From positions 164,085 through 228,084 of the forward strand of contig NZ_SZQL01000010.1 in the NCBI RefSeq assembly GCF_005233845.1: DNA of 64,000 nt, written 5' to 3'. The notes beneath the pieces were generated by a model that worked only from the letters and a program-made list of their open reading frames with translations, made no database searches and had not been told where the DNA came from. Below, one piece after another: positions 32,903 through 42,567 of this stretch (position 1 is its first letter; every line of letters starts with the position of its first letter). The translations under genes and the position numbers were made by a program. The DNA comes from Ilyomonas limi. GTDB taxonomy: Bacteria; Bacteroidota; Bacteroidia; Chitinophagales; Chitinophagaceae.

Positions 32903-33244
32903 TTATCTGAACAAATCATCATCGTTTTTGCGATAATAGATTTTGTCTTCCATAAACTCCTGCGTTGCAAGGATAGCTGCGTTGGGCATCTTTTCGTAAG
33001 CGCGCGAAATTTCAATTTGCTCCTTGTTTTCGTGCACTTCTTCCAGGCTGTCGGTATGCGTAGCAAATTCTTCCAGCTTGCTATGCAGCTCGTCCTTTAT
33101 AGTTACATTTATCTGGTTGGCTCTTTTAGCAATAATAGCAATAGATTCATACAAATTGCCTGTCTTCCCTTTTATATCAATAAGGCTTTTTGTTTCTATT
33201 ACGCTGGGCGTGTTATTGCCGAGTTGTCGCCTTAGCTTGCTCAT
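32903..33244 (-). CDS. rpoZ: DNA-directed RNA polymerase omega subunit, Bacteroidota type
   Basis: 113 residues. The stretch KTGNLYESIAIIAKRANQIN is the conserved omega core (residues 28-48) in this phylum, followed by a charged helix (KLEEFATHTDSLEEVHENKEQIEISRAYEKMP in parts). Assists RNA polymerase assembly. It overlaps the end of bamD by 32 bases, which fits the conserved bamD-rpoZ-coaBC order in Bacteroidota. Confidence 0.92.
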   Translation of the reverse strand: MSKLRRQLGNNTPSVIETKSLIDIKGKTGNLYESIAIIAKRANQINVTIKDELHSKLEEFATHTDSLEEVHENKEQIEISRAYEKMPNAAILATQEFMEDKIYYRKNDDDLFR

Positions 33245-34037
33245 CTTGTATGCGTTTTATATTGTTTGTTGATTGTGTTTTATAGTCCTGTACCTGTGGC
33301 AGTAAGTTACTTTGCGGAAAGCGGTCTTCAAAATCGGCTACATCCGTTAAGACCTGCTGATAGCGTTCTTGCTGCTTTTCAGGAATGCTCATCTGGGCAT
33401 ATTTATAATCCGATTTTATCACTTCCAGCTTATAGCTGTCACTTTGGTCCGAGGCCGGATAATCATCCATCAAAGTACTAAATGCCACGGCTGCTGCTTT
33501 GTAATAGCCTAAGTTGTAATACAACTGCGCCGCTTTCAACTCTTTCGTTTCCAGCTTACTGCGTAATTGGTTAATGAGATTTTCGGCTTCCTTATTGCGC
33601 TCGCTGCCGGGGTGGGTATTGATGAAAGCCTGCAACAGTGCAATGGCTTTGGAAGTGCTGGTTTGGTCTAAATCTACTTTGGGCGATTGTTTAAAAAAGC
33701 AAAATGCCCGCATAAATTCCACCTCTTCGGCACGCTGGCTGTTGGGAAAACTCTCTAAATAATTCTTAAACAGGTTTTCTGCATTCAGGTAGTCTCTCTG
33801 GTAGTATGCGCAATAAGCATATTTGTAGTATAAATCTTCAAAACGCGCCGTTCCTTTCACATACGGAAACAACTGCTCAAACAATTGCGCTGCCTTATCC
33901 CACTTCTTTTGCGCATAATACTGTTCAGCCATTTTATATTTATATTCATTGTCCTTGCTCTTGAGCACTTTGCCAAATTGGTTGCTGCAAGAGCAAAACA
34001 GAAGAATAACCGCCAAAAACTGAACTACAATTTTCAT
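33213..34037 (-). CDS. bamD: Outer membrane protein assembly factor BamD
   Basis: 274 residues from the ATG at 34037 (MKIVVQFLAVILLFCSCSN), where a lipoprotein signal with lipobox CSC begins. The remainder consists of TPR-like repeats (YKMAEQYYAQKKWDKAAQLFEQL, YLNAENLFKNYLESFPNSQ) characteristic of BamD/YfiO, the essential lipoprotein of the BAM complex. The in-frame ATG ten codons upstream lies 5' to a TAATTTTG -7 box and is rejected. C-terminus overlaps rpoZ. Confidence 0.93.
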   Translation of the reverse strand: MKIVVQFLAVILLFCSCSNQFGKVLKSKDNEYKYKMAEQYYAQKKWDKAAQLFEQLFPYVKGTARFEDLYYKYAYCAYYQRDYLNAENLFKNYLESFPNSQRAEEVEFMRAFCFFKQSPKVDLDQTSTSKAIALLQAFINTHPGSERNKEAENLINQLRSKLETKELKAAQLYYNLGYYKAAAVAFSTLMDDYPASDQSDSYKLEVIKSDYKYAQMSIPEKQQERYQQVLTDVADFEDRFPQSNLLPQVQDYKTQSTNNIKRIQDEQAKATTRQ

Positions 34038-34045
34038 AAAGTGTG

Positions 34046-34053
34046 CAAAATTA
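34046..34053 (-). promoter_or_regulatory. -7 promoter element of bamD
   Basis: TAATTTTG on the minus strand, eight bases before the chosen start codon. It decides the start of bamD. Confidence 0.6.
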
Positions 34054-34217
34054 GGTTTTATTAGCAATAATAGAAAGGCTTTTGTTGTAGTAAACAGCAG
34101 CTTAGGTTAATTAAAACATAAAGAATGTTGGCATGTAATCTGTTTTAGAAATGTGAAATATGCCAGCCGTTAAACGATTGTTTGAAATCTGCATCTTATT
34201 ACACATAACAATTCAAC

Positions 34218-34225
34218 TATTTTTG
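34218..34225 (+). promoter_or_regulatory. -7 promoter element of the LolA-like gene
   Basis: TATTTTTG matching TAnnTTTG, 22 bases before the ATG at 34248. The expected -33 position has no TTTG. Confidence 0.55.
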
Positions 34226-34247
34226 CCACCCAAAAATTAAAATTTTG

Positions 34248-34874
34248 ATGAAAAAGATTGTACTGTTTTTTGTTTTTGCGATAGGATTACTAAGTATGAG
34301 TTTTGCACAAACAGGCAATGCCAAAGCCATATTGGACAAAGTAAGCGATAAGCTGAAAGGTAATACAGGTATTACTGCTAATTTTTCTTATACTACCAAA
34401 GACCGTAAAAATGTAGTGCGTGGTATTAAAAAGGGTATTATTTATATTAAAGGTCAGCAATATTATTTAAAGCAGGGAAGCACCGAAATTTACAGTAACG
34501 GCGCCAAAAGCTGGAATTACAACGGCGAGAATGAAGTAACTGTCTCGAATGTGGATGATGATAGCAAAGCTTTTACACCACAAAAATTCCTGAGCAATTT
34601 TTACGATAAAGATTTCGATTATAACCTCGTTTCTTCTGCCGGCAGCACTTACCAGATTGCATTAACGCCGGTAGATAAAAGAAAGAACTTTAAGCAGGTA
34701 ACGGTATATGTTGATAAAACCAAAGACCTGGTAACCAAGGCAAAAATAACAGACAAGGCAGATAATGTTACCGAGTTTACATTATCCAACATTAACGCCA
34801 ATGCAAATATTCCCGACAGCAAATTCACGTTCGACCCCAAAGCACATCCGGGTGTGGAAGTGATTGAAGAGTAA
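34248..34874 (+). CDS. Outer membrane lipoprotein carrier LolA-like protein
   Basis: 208 residues. A signal peptide (MKKIVLFFVFAIGLLSMSFAQ) precedes a LolA-like half-barrel domain: LDKVSDKLKGNTGITANFSYT, YYLKQGSTEIYSNGAKSWNYN, VTVYVDKTKDLVTKAKI. Proteins of this kind shuttle lipoproteins through the periplasm. Bacteroidota often have several LolA-like proteins, so this may be a paralogue and not the general carrier. It is followed by a strong terminator. Confidence 0.85.
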   Translation: MKKIVLFFVFAIGLLSMSFAQTGNAKAILDKVSDKLKGNTGITANFSYTTKDRKNVVRGIKKGIIYIKGQQYYLKQGSTEIYSNGAKSWNYNGENEVTVSNVDDDSKAFTPQKFLSNFYDKDFDYNLVSSAGSTYQIALTPVDKRKNFKQVTVYVDKTKDLVTKAKITDKADNVTEFTLSNINANANIPDSKFTFDPKAHPGVEVIEE

Positions 34875-34892
34875 GTTTTTAATTTAAGTGAG

Positions 34893-34926
34893 AGAGGCAA
34901 TCAACTTTTATTGATTGCCTCTTTTA
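34893..34926 (+). terminator. Terminator of the LolA-like gene
   Basis: Perfect 12-base-pair stem (34893-34904 with 34911-34922) and a following TTTATATTCTTT, 19 bases after the stop codon. Confidence 0.88.
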
Positions 34927-34973
34927 TATTCTTTATACATTACTTTTACTTTTATCTATTTTGTGCAAAAAAA

Positions 34974-35411
34974 ATGTCCGTTAAAAGTCCAGTACCTGTC
35001 CGTAAGGTCGTAAAAAAATCAGAACCAACTTATAGTATTCCGGTCTCGTACCGTAGAATGGAAAACTTACATATTGTTTTCTGGCTCTTTAAAGATATTT
35101 CGTGGTGTATTATTTTAAAGCCACTGGGTATCCTGATGATCTTTCCAACGCTCATTATCTCCATTGTTATAGCCTGGCGCACCAGAGCATTGATGAGCGA
35201 GCTGTGCCACAATCTCGCTATTACATTCTGGATAACGGCCAATTCGTACTGGATGATCAGCGAGTTTTTTGCATTTGATGAAAAGATGATATGGGGCGGA
35301 ATTAGTTATAAGCAACTTACGCTCGTTCCTTTTCTGCTGGGTATGTTTATACTGATGTATTATTATCTTTATTGGCGGCCCCGCCACCTGGATGTAATAG
35401 AAACAATGTAA
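34974..35411 (+). CDS. Small inner-membrane protein of unknown function
   Basis: 145 residues from the ATG at 34974 (MSVKSPVPVRKVVKK). A basic cytoplasmic tail is followed by a hydrophobic pair around residues 45-67 (CIILKPLGILMIFPTLIISIVIAW), a long middle helix region and a final transmembrane segment (FLLGMFILMYYYLYW). The upstream extension of the frame runs through the preceding terminator and was rejected. No family recognised; it lies 39 bases before aspS and may be cotranscribed with it, although aspS has its own -7 box. Confidence 0.7.
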   Translation: MSVKSPVPVRKVVKKSEPTYSIPVSYRRMENLHIVFWLFKDISWCIILKPLGILMIFPTLIISIVIAWRTRALMSELCHNLAITFWITANSYWMISEFFAFDEKMIWGGISYKQLTLVPFLLGMFILMYYYLYWRPRHLDVIETM

Positions 35412-35421
35412 GCTGGTTTGC

Positions 35422-35429
35422 TATATTTG
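35422..35429 (+). promoter_or_regulatory. -7 promoter element of aspS
   Basis: TATATTTG, 22 bases before the ATG at 35451. It overlaps an alternative upstream TTG start and so supports the internal ATG. Confidence 0.6.
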
Positions 35430-35450
35430 CGCCTCCTAAAAGCAATTATC

Positions 35451-37277
35451 ATGTACAGAACGCATACCTGTGGCGAATTGAGGACGGAAAACGTTGGGCA
35501 AACCGTAACACTTGCCGGCTGGGTACAAACCATCCGCAAGTTTGGTGCTATTACTTTTATTGACTTGCGCGACCGCTATGGCATTACGCAATTGTTGTTT
35601 GGCGAAGAACTGAATGCAGAGCCCGATAAGAATCCTTTGGGGCGCGAGTATGTGTTGCAGGTAACTGGCATTGTACGCGAGCGCAGCAATAAAAATAAAA
35701 ATATACCTACCGGCGATATTGAAATTCAGGTGACCAGTTTTAAAGTGTTGAATAAATCGGCAGTACCACCCTTCACTATTCAGGATGATACCGATGGCGG
35801 CGACGATTTGCGCATGAGATACCGCTACCTGGATTTACGCCGTAATGCAGTGAAAAAGAATTTAGAACTGCGCTATGCTGTAAACCGTGCTGCCCGCGAT
35901 TACTTACATGCAAATGATTTCATGGATATTGAAACACCGTTTCTCATCAAATCCACCCCCGAAGGTGCACGCGATTTTGTGGTGCCTTCGCGTATGAATC
36001 CGGGACAATTTTATGCCTTGCCGCAAAGCCCCCAAACTTTCAAGCAATTGCTGATGGTGAGTGGTTACGATCGCTATTATCAGGTGGTAAAATGTTTTAG
36101 AGATGAAGACTTGCGTGCCGACCGCCAGCCGGAGTTTACGCAAATAGACTGCGAAATGGCTTTTGTAGAGCAGGAAGACATTCTCAATATGTTTGAAGGT
36201 TTAATTAAATACATTTTTAAAGCAGTAAAAGGTATTGATTACACCGAAAGAGTAGAGCGTATGAGTTGGGAAGATGCCATGTGGAACTATGGTATTGATA
36301 AGCCCGACATCCGCTTTGAAATGAAGATTGCCAATCTTAAAAAGCCTGCATCGGTGTATGTAAATAAAGAAGATAAAGCTGATTTAATCAACGGTGCGGA
36401 TTTTAAAGTTTTTGATGAAGCAGAAACTGTATTGGCCATTGCTGTTCCGGGTGCTGCAGAATACAGCCGCAAGCAAACCGATGAGCTGATAGATTGGGTA
36501 AAGCGTCCGCAGATTGGCATGAAGGGTTTGGCTTTTATAAAAGTAAACAACGATGGTACTTACAAAAGCAGTATAGATAAATTTTATAACGAAGAGCGCC
36601 TGAAAGCCATTGCCAACGCAACAAATGCGCAAAAAGGTGATTTGGTATTAATACTCGCCGGTGCCGAAGAACGTACCCGCAAAGCAATGAGCGAACTACG
36701 CCTCGAAATGGGTAAACGTCTTGGATTTCGCAAAGAAGAGGAGTTTAAATTATTGTGGGTGCTCGATTTTCCGCTGTTTGAATATGCTGAAGAAGAAAAC
36801 CGCTGGGTAGCACGCCACCATCCATTTACATCACCAAAACCAGGTGATATTGAGGTGATGATTAATAACGATCCGGTGATTGAAAACGCTGTAAAATATT
36901 TAGAGCATCCGTACACCAACATCAAAGCCAATGCGTATGATATGGTGCTCAATGGCAATGAAATCGGCGGCGGCTCTATCCGTATTTATCAGCGCGAACT
37001 ACAGGAAAAAATGTTTGCTGCGTTGGGCATGAGTAAAGAAGAAGCGCAGCACAAATTTGGCTTTTTGCTCGGTGCTTTTGAATATGGAGCACCACCACAC
37101 GGCGGTATCGCATTCGGTTTCGACAGGCTGTGTGCTATTTTGGGCGGCAGCGAAAGTATTCGCGATTTTATTGCTTTCCCCAAAAATAACTCCGGCCGCG
37201 ATGTAATGCTGGATGCACCTGCTGCTATAGACCAAAAACAGTTGAATGAGCTTCAGATAAAAACGGATGTGCAATAA
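35451..37277 (+). CDS. aspS: Aspartyl-tRNA synthetase
   Basis: 608 residues from [10 protein letters not shown]. Class II synthetase with an N-terminal OB-fold anticodon-binding domain ([24 protein letters not shown] region), the bacterial GAD insertion domain in the middle (residues 290-400), motif 2 ([18 protein letters not shown]) and motif 3 ([13 protein letters not shown]). Length is typical of bacterial AspRS. Whether it is discriminating or also charges tRNA-Asn cannot be seen here. Confidence 0.97.
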   Translation: MYRTHTCGELRTENVGQTVTLAGWVQTIRKFGAITFIDLRDRYGITQLLFGEELNAEPDKNPLGREYVLQVTGIVRERSNKNKNIPTGDIEIQVTSFKVLNKSAVPPFTIQDDTDGGDDLRMRYRYLDLRRNAVKKNLELRYAVNRAARDYLHANDFMDIETPFLIKSTPEGARDFVVPSRMNPGQFYALPQSPQTFKQLLMVSGYDRYYQVVKCFRDEDLRADRQPEFTQIDCEMAFVEQEDILNMFEGLIKYIFKAVKGIDYTERVERMSWEDAMWNYGIDKPDIRFEMKIANLKKPASVYVNKEDKADLINGADFKVFDEAETVLAIAVPGAAEYSRKQTDELIDWVKRPQIGMKGLAFIKVNNDGTYKSSIDKFYNEERLKAIANATNAQKGDLVLILAGAEERTRKAMSELRLEMGKRLGFRKEEEFKLLWVLDFPLFEYAEEENRWVARHHPFTSPKPGDIEVMINNDPVIENAVKYLEHPYTNIKANAYDMVLNGNEIGGGSIRIYQRELQEKMFAALGMSKEEAQHKFGFLLGAFEYGAPPHGGIAFGFDRLCAILGGSESIRDFIAFPKNNSGRDVMLDAPAAIDQKQLNELQIKTDVQ

Positions 37278-37409
37278 GAAGAAAGTAAGACAAGAAGTGG
37301 GGGCGGGTTAACCAAAAAGGTGTAAAACAACAATACATTAAGAAAGATCGAAAGCTAAATAAACTATACGCTCATACCTTTTGCCACAAGTTGTATGCTG
37401 GCAGCACAT

Positions 37410-37417
37410 TATTTTTG
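37410..37417 (+). promoter_or_regulatory. -7 promoter element of the small membrane protein gene
   Basis: TATTTTTG, six bases before the ATG at 37423, so the mRNA is nearly leaderless and the upstream start is rejected. Confidence 0.55.
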
Positions 37418-37422
37418 CGTTC

Positions 37423-37920
37423 ATGAAGACACTGTTGATTGTTTATCGCGTGCTTACCTTTATACTACTGCCTATAGCAGCAATTTTTGGTTTTATAGAT
37501 CTTTCGTTGCTGCTGATGGCATTAGCCAATCCTGCCGCGCTGCTGCCGGTATTTGCCATAGCCTGCATTGTTATTTATGTTTTTACGTCTTTGTCTTTCT
37601 TAACAAAAGGCATTATAGGCGGCAGGAAATGTAAACCCTCTTTACGCGACTGGATAAGAGTAAATGCTTTTGTCAGCATTGCGTTCAGTGCTTTGGGTAT
37701 AATAGAATACATTACTTTGATCAACAACAAAACGGTTGCATCCGAAGTAATAAAGCAAGCCATGCAGCACCAAACTATTCCGGCAGGTATGAGCACTGCT
37801 CAATTAGAGCAAATGCTGTTAAGCTTCCTGCTGTTCTTCTTTATCTTCTCTGTGCTGCTCATCATTCATATTTACATGACTTTCCGTTTGCTTAAGCAGT
37901 TCAATTATTTGTTTAAATGA
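37423..37920 (+). CDS. Membrane protein with four predicted helices, function unknown
   Basis: 165 residues from MKTLLIVYRVLT. Hydrophobic segments lie around residues 5-25, 30-60, 80-100 and 130-155, separated by short polar loops (NNKTVASEVIKQAMQHQTIP between the last two). No catalytic motif was seen. Gene has its own promoter and a strong terminator and therefore forms a single-gene unit. No family recognised. Confidence 0.7.
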   Translation: MKTLLIVYRVLTFILLPIAAIFGFIDLSLLLMALANPAALLPVFAIACIVIYVFTSLSFLTKGIIGGRKCKPSLRDWIRVNAFVSIAFSALGIIEYITLINNKTVASEVIKQAMQHQTIPAGMSTAQLEQMLLSFLLFFFIFSVLLIIHIYMTFRLLKQFNYLFK

Positions 37921-37944
37921 AATAGTTTAATAACAGATCGCTAT

Positions 37945-37982
37945 AAAAAAGCCTGTAACTTTTAAGCATTACAGGCTTTTTT
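37945..37982. terminator. Bidirectional terminator between convergent genes
   Basis: Perfect 14-base-pair stem (37945-37958 with 37969-37982) with A-rich 5' and T-rich 3' ends, so it can serve both the membrane protein gene and xth. Confidence 0.92.
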
Positions 37983-38126
37983 ATTCAGGATAAGGTAAAT
38001 GTTTTGATTTACTTTAATAAAAAACACTATACCATTTTCAATTAAGTGCATGCCCTGTTTTCTGCTCGCAGTTCAACGCATACGCCTTATATAATAACCT
38101 GATTGAAGCCCGTGCTATTACATTCT

Positions 38127-38903
38127 CTACTCACCTGCCAGTTCAATCCACACCGGCGCATGATCGCTTGTTTTTTCCCACCCGCGTACATTAGTATCCA
38201 CGCCTGCATTTACTAATCGTTTATCCAATTGCGGACTTAGTAAAAAATGGTCAATGCGTAAACCTGCATTGCGCCCAAAAGCATTGCGAAAGTAATCCCA
38301 GTAGGTATAAATGGTCTCATTCGGATGCAGTTTTCTGATGGCATCCGTCCAGCCTTGTGCAACAAGGTTGTGAAATGCGCTGCGCGATTCCGGCCTGAAC
38401 AAGGCATCGTTTATCCAGCGTTCCGGTTTATATACGTCTTGTTCGGCAGGCATTACATTGTAATCACCAGTTAAAATAACGGATTTGCCCGAAGCCAATA
38501 AGTTGGCCGCATGTGCAGTTAAGGTTTCAAACCAACGAAGCTTATAATCGAACTTTGGACCCGGCGCAGGATTGCCGTTCGGCAAATAAAGACAGCCTAT
38601 AACAAGGCCATTAACCTTTGCTTCTATATAACGGCTTTGCGTATCATCGGGATCTCCTGGCAGCCCACGCCGCATTTCCTCCGGTTGTGCATTACGCGAT
38701 AAGATTGCCACACCATTCCAGCTTTTCTGACCATGCCAAATGGCATGGTAACCTGCATTTTGTAAAGCTTCCACTGGAAAGTTTTCCTGCGGTGCTTTTA
38801 GCTCTTGTAAACACACTATATCCGGCCTTGATTCATCAAGCCAGCGCAGCAATACAGGTAAGCGTGCACTGATGCCATTTACATTATAAGTAGCTATTTT
38901 CAT
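38127..38903 (-). CDS. xth: Exodeoxyribonuclease III (AP endonuclease)
   Basis: 258 residues. An XthA-type metal-dependent phosphoesterase of base excision repair. Catalytic elements are MKIATYNVNGI, the glutamate in CLQELKAP, TGDYNVMP near residue 146, the RIDHFLLS strand and the terminal SDHAPVWIEL. Length and motif order are typical. Monocistronic. Confidence 0.96.
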   Translation of the reverse strand: MKIATYNVNGISARLPVLLRWLDESRPDIVCLQELKAPQENFPVEALQNAGYHAIWHGQKSWNGVAILSRNAQPEEMRRGLPGDPDDTQSRYIEAKVNGLVIGCLYLPNGNPAPGPKFDYKLRWFETLTAHAANLLASGKSVILTGDYNVMPAEQDVYKPERWINDALFRPESRSAFHNLVAQGWTDAIRKLHPNETIYTYWDYFRNAFGRNAGLRIDHFLLSPQLDKRLVNAGVDTNVRGWEKTSDHAPVWIELAGE

Positions 38904-39072
38904 GTTTAAAGTTTATGCAATTGTTTGTTGATAAGGCGTGCTGTAAGTCCGGTAAAAATAACAAGCAGATCTCGATTGTTCATCAACAGTTTCTTTATAA
39001 ATACTACCTTTTTATTTTCAACTTTATAATAATATCAATATTGCCCACTATCTTATTCCCTAATATTGCTGC

Positions 39073-39984
39073 ATGATTACAATGCCTTCTTACTTACAAA
39101 ATGGGGATATGATTGGCGTGATTTGTCCATCGGGCTACATGCCGTTGGAGAATATGGAAACGTGTTTGCAAGTATTAGAACAATGGGGTTTTAAGGTAAA
39201 AAAGGGAAAAACATTAGGTACTCATTTTAACTACTTTTCCGGTACCAATGAAGAACGATTGGCAGATTTACAACAGATGTTGGATGATGAAAATGTAAAA
39301 GCCATTTTATGTGCACGCGGCGGTTATGGACTGAGTAGAATTATTGATAAAATTGATTTTACATCTTTCCCCGAAAAACCAAAATGGATAGTTGGTTACA
39401 GCGATATTACGATATTACATTCGCACCTCTTCAACAACTATCATATAGCTTCTTTGCACTCACCCATGGCGGCTGCATTTAATAATGGCGGCAGCGAGAC
39501 GGAATATGTGCAATCGCTGCTGAAAGCTTTAACAGGCATGCATTACACATACCGTTGCGAAGCATATAAATTGAATAGAGTGGGCACTGCCACCGGCGAG
39601 TTGGTGGGTGGAAACCTATGTTTATTGGCCCATCTTGTCGGCTCCAAAAGCAGTATCGATACAAAAGGTAAGCTACTGTTTATAGAAGATATTGGCGAGT
39701 ATATTTATAACATAGACCGGCTGATGATACAACTGCAAAGAGCCGGTAAGCTGGATGATTTAGCAGGTTTAATAGTAGGCTCTTTTGCCGATATGAAAGA
39801 TACGGTGATTCCATTTGGTGCTTCGGTATATGATGTGATTTATGATGCCATAAAAGGTTACGGTTATCCTGTTTGCTTTAATTTTCCGGTAGGTCATACA
39901 CAAGAAAATTATGCATTAAAACACGGTATTGCACATACTTTGGAAGTTAGCGAAAGTGATGTAAAACTTACAGGAAATAATTAA
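39073..39984 (+). CDS. LD-carboxypeptidase (murein tetrapeptidase, S66 family)
   Basis: 303 residues; a start three codons in (MPSYLQNG) is also possible. Cytoplasmic serine peptidase that removes D-Ala from murein tetrapeptides in recycling. The nucleophile is the serine in VGYSDITILH near residue 117, with the Glu-His partners in FIEDIGEYIYNIDR and FPVGHTQEN. GARGGYGLSRI-type glycine stretch (CARGGYGLSRII) is present. The 3' end overlaps the convergent permease gene by 17 bases. Confidence 0.92.
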   Translation: MITMPSYLQNGDMIGVICPSGYMPLENMETCLQVLEQWGFKVKKGKTLGTHFNYFSGTNEERLADLQQMLDDENVKAILCARGGYGLSRIIDKIDFTSFPEKPKWIVGYSDITILHSHLFNNYHIASLHSPMAAAFNNGGSETEYVQSLLKALTGMHYTYRCEAYKLNRVGTATGELVGGNLCLLAHLVGSKSSIDTKGKLLFIEDIGEYIYNIDRLMIQLQRAGKLDDLAGLIVGSFADMKDTVIPFGASVYDVIYDAIKGYGYPVCFNFPVGHTQENYALKHGIAHTLEVSESDVKLTGNN

Positions 39985-41281
39985 TTACAAACACACCAAT
40001 CAGCCCTACAATAGAAACCAACGTTTCCATAATAGACCAGGTTTTGATGGTGTCCTTGATAGATAAATTGAAGTACTCCTTAAAGAGCCAGAAGCCGGCA
40101 TCATTTACATGCGAAAACATCAGACTACCGGCGCCGGTTGCTAATACCATTAAGTTAGGATTGACGCCTGTTGTTGCTATTAGCGGTGCTACAATGCCTG
40201 CCGTTGTTAGTCCGGCTACGGTTGCCGAACCTAAACAAACACGAATCAGTGCACTAATACTCCATGCCAATAACAATGGATGCACATGCAAAGTGGTTAA
40301 TCCTTGTATGATTTGATTACTGATGCCACTGTCGGTCAGTAATTGTTTTAATGCACCGGCACCGCCAATAATAAAAAGGATCATAGCAATATCTTTAACC
40401 GCCTCGCCCAGCGAAGACATGATGGCACTCATGCGTGCACCCGTGTGTAAGCCCAGCGTAAAAACGGCAAACAAAACAGATATGAGCATTGCCATGGCAG
40501 GGTCGCCAATCGCTTTAAAGAAAATAGTTACAGCATGTTGCGGTGGCAAAAAATAACTAGACAGCGAGCTAAGTGCTATAAGCACCACAGGCATAAAGGC
40601 CGCTGCCATACTCACTGTTAACGAAGGCAGCTTTTCTTCGTCCATTTCTTTAGAGGCAAATGCCTGCAATGGTTTATTGGTATATTTTTTTAGGGTTACG
40701 GCAAAGCCGGGACCTGCTACTAAAATGGCCGGAATAGCAATGAGAAATCCATATAACATAGTAGTGCCAATGTCAGCATTGAACTGTTGTACGAGTGCTA
40801 CCGGTGAAGGATGTGGCGGTAAATAACCATGCGTAACCGAGAGTGCCGAAAGTGCCGGTAAGCCAATATAAACGGCTGGTAAATTATAACGTGCGGCTAC
40901 CGTAATAATAAGCGGTACCACCAACACAAAGCCCACATTGTAAAACAACGGAATACCTACTATAAAGCAGGTAATTACGAGTGCCCACATGATATATTTT
41001 CTGCCAAAAGCATTTATCAGGGCAGAAGATATGCGCAGGGCTGCACCACTGTCTGCCACTAATTTACCCAGCATGGCACCTAACCCAAGAATAACTACGA
41101 GGCTGCCCAAAATATCGCCGATCCCTTTCTGTACCGAAATAATAATTGCCTCTGCTGATAAACCACTTAGCAAACCAATAAAAATGCATACAATTAAAAA
41201 GGCGAGAAATGCATTAAAGCGTGCCCAGGCAATAAGTATGATAAGCAATGCGATGCCACCAATGAGTATAAGATATGACAT
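39968..41281 (-). CDS. Gluconate:H+ symporter family permease (GntP type)
   Basis: 437 residues with about 12 hydrophobic segments. The SVTHGYLPPHPSPVALVQQF stretch near residue 160 and GLTTAGIVAPLI plus HVNDAGFWLFKEYFN at the C-terminus are typical of the GntP family for gluconate, idonate and related sugar acids. The substrate is not fixed by sequence. The gene is not adjacent to the IlvD/Edd dehydratase but could supply the same pathway. A 7-base-periodic array lies directly upstream. Confidence 0.92.
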   Translation of the reverse strand: MSYLILIGGIALLIILIAWARFNAFLAFLIVCIFIGLLSGLSAEAIIISVQKGIGDILGSLVVILGLGAMLGKLVADSGAALRISSALINAFGRKYIMWALVITCFIVGIPLFYNVGFVLVVPLIITVAARYNLPAVYIGLPALSALSVTHGYLPPHPSPVALVQQFNADIGTTMLYGFLIAIPAILVAGPGFAVTLKKYTNKPLQAFASKEMDEEKLPSLTVSMAAAFMPVVLIALSSLSSYFLPPQHAVTIFFKAIGDPAMAMLISVLFAVFTLGLHTGARMSAIMSSLGEAVKDIAMILFIIGGAGALKQLLTDSGISNQIIQGLTTLHVHPLLLAWSISALIRVCLGSATVAGLTTAGIVAPLIATTGVNPNLMVLATGAGSLMFSHVNDAGFWLFKEYFNLSIKDTIKTWSIMETLVSIVGLIGVFVINYFL

Positions 41282-41286
41282 GCGTT

Positions 41287-41377
41287 AAAGATAAGGGAAA
41301 GAAGAAATAATTGATAAGAAACAAGTTATAGGAAATAGAGAGGAGGCTAAGATACATGATGAAAGACGCAAGACGCA
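41287..41377. repeat. Heptanucleotide-periodic array upstream of the permease gene
   Basis: In-register 7-mers on the plus strand from 41287: AAAGATA, AGGGAAA, GAAGAAA, TAATTGA, TAAGAAA, CAAGTTA, TAGGAAA, TAGAGAG, GAGGCTA; further units with a phase shift end in GCAAGAC, GCAAGAT. It begins 5 bases from the permease start codon and would lie in its 5' leader or promoter. Confidence 0.7.
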
Positions 41378-41519
41378 AGATTACAGTAATAATCTATCAT
41401 TTTCATCACGGTGAAATAGCTGATAAGCAAACTATAATAAACGGACTGCTTGTTATCTCCTTCTTTAGAGACATATCAACTTCACTGCAACCAAGCCCAT
41501 TTAGAAAATTAGGCTATCG

Positions 41520-42452
41520 CTATACCCATTCTTTTGGATGCAGGCATACTTGCAATAACTTGTCTTCGTCGCTACCGGGCTGCGGATGATAGTTATACTC
41601 GAAACGTACGGTAGGCGGTAGGCTCATCAAAATGCTTTCTATGCGCCCGTTGGTTTTTAAGCCGAATATTGTACCACGGTCGTGCACCAGGTTAAACTCT
41701 ACATAGCGACCGCGGCGTATTTCCTGCCAATGCTTTTGCGCTGCATTGTAAGGTATGTCTTTTCTTTTATTTACAACAGGTATATACGCATCTATAAAAG
41801 CATAACCACAGGCGCGTGCAAAATCTATCCAAAACTCCGTATTCCTTTTTTCATCAGCACGTTTGTAATCGTAAAAAATACCGCCAATACCGCGGCGCTC
41901 ATTGTTGCGGTGCGTGTTTACAAAATAATCATCGCAATGCTTTTTGAAAACGGGATAAAAAGTTGGGTCAAATTGGTCGCAGACATTTTTATAAGTCTGG
42001 TGAAAATAAATGGCATCTTCCTCAAAAAGGTAATAGGGGGTAAGATCGGTACCGCCGCCAAACCAGCGGTCTATAACATTATGCGCCTCATCGTACAGCT
42101 CAAACATGCGGTAGTTGCAGTGTACTGTTGGCACAAAAGGATTGATAGGGTGGATGACTAAACTAAGTCCGCAGGCAAACCAATAAGCACCATTTATGTT
42201 TAGTTGTATGCGCATGGCATCTGTTACTACACCGTGCACAACCGAAGTATTCACGCCGCCCTTTTCAAATACATCACCATTGGCAATTACCCTTGTTTTA
42301 CCGCCACCGCCCTCTGGTCGTTGCCAGGCATCTTCTGTAAAGGTCGCCTTACCATCGCATGCTTCTAATGCGCCGCAAATATCATCTTGCAAGGTGTAAA
42401 TGAATTGTACCCAACGGTCTCTAACTGCTATGTCGGTGGTTAATTGCAACAA
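41520..42452 (-). CDS. hemF: Oxygen-dependent coproporphyrinogen III oxidase
   Basis: 310 residues. Catalyses oxidative decarboxylation of coproporphyrinogen III in haem synthesis. Signature stretches include WQRPEGGGGKTRV near residue 45, the PTVHCNYRMFEL region and RWFGGGTDLTPYYLFEED, and the C-terminal EFNLVHDRGTIFGLKTNGRIESILMS (in parts). An O2-dependent form fits an aerobic organism. Monocistronic on the minus strand; lspA lies upstream with its own terminator between them. Confidence 0.96.
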   Translation of the reverse strand: MLQLTTDIAVRDRWVQFIYTLQDDICGALEACDGKATFTEDAWQRPEGGGGKTRVIANGDVFEKGGVNTSVVHGVVTDAMRIQLNINGAYWFACGLSLVIHPINPFVPTVHCNYRMFELYDEAHNVIDRWFGGGTDLTPYYLFEEDAIYFHQTYKNVCDQFDPTFYPVFKKHCDDYFVNTHRNNERRGIGGIFYDYKRADEKRNTEFWIDFARACGYAFIDAYIPVVNKRKDIPYNAAQKHWQEIRRGRYVEFNLVHDRGTIFGLKTNGRIESILMSLPPTVRFEYNYHPQPGSDEDKLLQVCLHPKEWV

Positions 42453-42500
42453 GGTAAATGGTTAAGGCTGCGAAAATAAAACAATAGGAGGATTGCAAAA

Positions 42501-42533
42501 AACGCCGACAGGTCTCTAAACCTTGTCAGCGTT
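42501..42533 (-). terminator. Terminator of lspA
   Basis: Stem 42501-42512 with 42521-42533, with one bulge. The imperfect pair is G-U in the minus-strand RNA, which continues with TTTTTTGC. It follows the lspA stop by 35 bases. Confidence 0.8.
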
Positions 42534-42567
42534 GATAAAGTAATTGCCGGAAAATAGTGAGTAAATA

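Noticed and set aside
35418..35450. An 11-residue extension of AspRS
   Set aside because: It starts at a TTG that overlaps the likely -7 box, so it cannot be transcribed; AspRS normally begins [10 protein letters not shown].
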